Below, one piece after another: positions 63,201 through 64,000 of a DNA stretch of 64,000 bases; position 1 is the first letter of the stretch, and every line of letters starts with the position of its first letter. The notes beneath the pieces are model-generated. The model saw nothing but the letters and a program-made list of their open reading frames with translations. It was not told where the DNA came from and did not search any database. The stretch covers positions 20,648,283 through 20,712,282 of the forward strand of contig OZ038321.1 in the NCBI GenBank assembly GCA_964035795.1. The letters run 5' to 3'. The position numbers and the translations under genes were made by a program. Source of the stretch: Pterobdella sp. o SKG-2022 (lineage: Eukaryota > Annelida > Clitellata > Hirudinida > Piscicolidae).

Positions 63201-64000
63201 AATCCCAGGGATTCTCTGCTTATAAGCATCTTTCATATAGGATTCATATTTTTCCAAATCTTCTCTGGTTATAATCCCACCATATAATAAATTGTGAGTA
63301 TTTTGTTTGATAGTTGGTTGAAGCACGGTTGTTTTGTTTTAATCATTAGAAAAATTCATATTTGAATTAGTTAATAATTATTATATATGGTTTCATCAAT
63401 AAATTTTCAACTATATTCATGAAAGTTTATTTATATAAGTATTAAACACAAAATAAAATAAGTATAGCAATCTTGAGAATAGGATGGAAAAGAAAATATA
63501 TTTTTGAAAAACTTGATGTCTTCTATTTTTGATTAATGTATTGTTATTCTTGATTTAATTCGTAATCACCTGCATCTCTGATGTCATCGACTATATCTTG
63601 GGCAAAATTTTCAGAATAGAAACTACCGGGATCATTGGCAATCTTTTCGACAGAGGCGGCTAGTTTTGGTAATAATATTGTATCTCATTTTTTCAGCGAA
63701 TCATTAGGGTTTAAGGAATACTTCTTTTAAAAGAAATTAATTTTCAATAATAACATTTTTTTTATTTATCAATCTTATTAGATTTTATACATCAAAATGT
63801 TTTGTTTCCTCTTAAGTGAAAGAAATTATTACGAAAATTCTGGGTCGTTTCTTATTTCTTTTTCATATTTAGCTATTGATGTCCTCAAAGCTTGGTAGCC
63901 TTTAAATCCATTTTTTAAATGATGTACAGTAGGAGTTATCAAATCTTTACATGGCAATTTCCCAAACTTCTTCCATGCTATGTAAGATCCATGTACTTGA
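60226..64000 (-). pseudogene. Gamma-glutamyltransferase paralogue, probably a pseudogene (5' part beyond window)
   Basis: The minus strand carries the counterparts of GGT exons 4-12, in order. Approximate positions: 63,835-64,000 (GSYIAWKKFGKLPCKDL), 63,571-63,720, 63,126-63,290 (GGIITREDLEKYESYMKDAY), 62,267-62,380, 62,034-62,210, 61,075-61,205 (GKRTGIIYNNQMNDFDLP), 60,790-60,905, 60,521-60,613 and 60,226-60,393 (ending SDWRKGGQSAGF and TGA). Exon 5 has an in-frame TGA at 63,685-63,687, where the intact gene has Gly in KKGD. Exon 8 lacks about 8 bases near 62,130-62,140 relative to the intact copy, shifting the frame just before the GTSHFS nucleophile. The oxyanion Gly pair has become Ser-Gly (GASSGSQIL). 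These together argue for a non-functional copy. The catalytic Thr codon itself survives. Confidence 0.85.
62844..63000. repeat. Long inverted repeat (foldback element) in the GGT pseudogene
   Basis: Arms of about 63 bases: left ACTGCAAATTATTTAAACAC, GGTAATTTTATTAAG and GCTTTTCGTTAACAAAGTAA; right the complement, ending CAAATAATTTGCAGT. The loop is about 28 bases. A diverged relative with TTTTATTAAG, TAACAAAGTA and GTTAACGAAAAGCTTTG is at 49,068-49,140. It lies between exons 6 and 7. Confidence 0.8.

Noticed and set aside
1..64000. CRISPR arrays, bacterial operons, phage or viral genes
   Set aside because: All supported genes are spliced metazoan genes. Repeats are dispersed transposons or hairpins without regular spacers, and no capsid, polymerase or integrase of viral type was seen.

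Overview
This is metazoan nuclear DNA, strongly AT-rich. Genes have many short exons, GT-AG introns and the standard genetic code. Intronic and intergenic space is filled with decayed non-LTR retrotransposons, a tRNA-derived SINE family, a Tc1/mariner relic and many short foldback (hairpin) elements. The gene families recognised (UBR3-type E3 ligase, core-2/I GlcNAc-transferase, NUDT12, gamma-glutamyltransferase) are animal ones, but their divergence from vertebrate proteins does not let me place the species. I see no bacterial or viral content, no CRISPR array and no functional tRNA or rRNA gene.

Layout. At 1-1,400 lies a minus-strand L2/CR1-like LINE relic with a SINE inside it. From 35,563 down to 1,568, on the minus strand, are two tandem paralogues of a UBR3-like N-recognin ubiquitin ligase. 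The upstream copy (35,563 to 19,852) is complete: UBR box, central helical region, RING and UBR C-terminal domain. The downstream copy (15,863 to 1,568) matches it exon by exon but has no RING or C-terminus in the window. Introns of both hold transposon debris: CR1 at 12.1-13.3 kb, Tc1 at 26.6-27.4 kb and a 5'-inverted LINE at 29.4-29.8 kb. Head-to-head with the UBR3 gene, across about 0.85 kb, is a plus-strand GCNT-family glycosyltransferase (36,415-39,708; seven exons, 499 aa). Next comes a plus-strand NUDT12 orthologue with ankyrin repeats, zinc ribbon and Nudix box (41,382-44,914; seven exons, 434 aa), carrying a CR1 relic in intron 2. A repeat-rich 6.3 kb gap follows. The window ends with two convergent gamma-glutamyltransferases: an intact plus-strand gene (51,269-58,551; twelve exons, 613 aa) and a minus-strand copy from 60,226 past the right edge, which has an in-frame stop and an 8-base coding deletion and looks like a pseudogene.

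The genes do not form one pathway: N-degron ubiquitination, mucin-type/I-branch glycan synthesis in the Golgi, peroxisomal/cytosolic NAD(H) pyrophosphate hydrolysis, and extracellular glutathione breakdown. The most notable points are the recent-looking duplications (tandem UBR3, inverted GGT), the uneven divergence between the UBR3 copies, and the foldback elements, several of which share the end motif AGAGACAT. Exon junctions were read by eye from splice sites and family alignment. For GCNT, NUDT12 and GGT the summed exon lengths are exact multiples of three.
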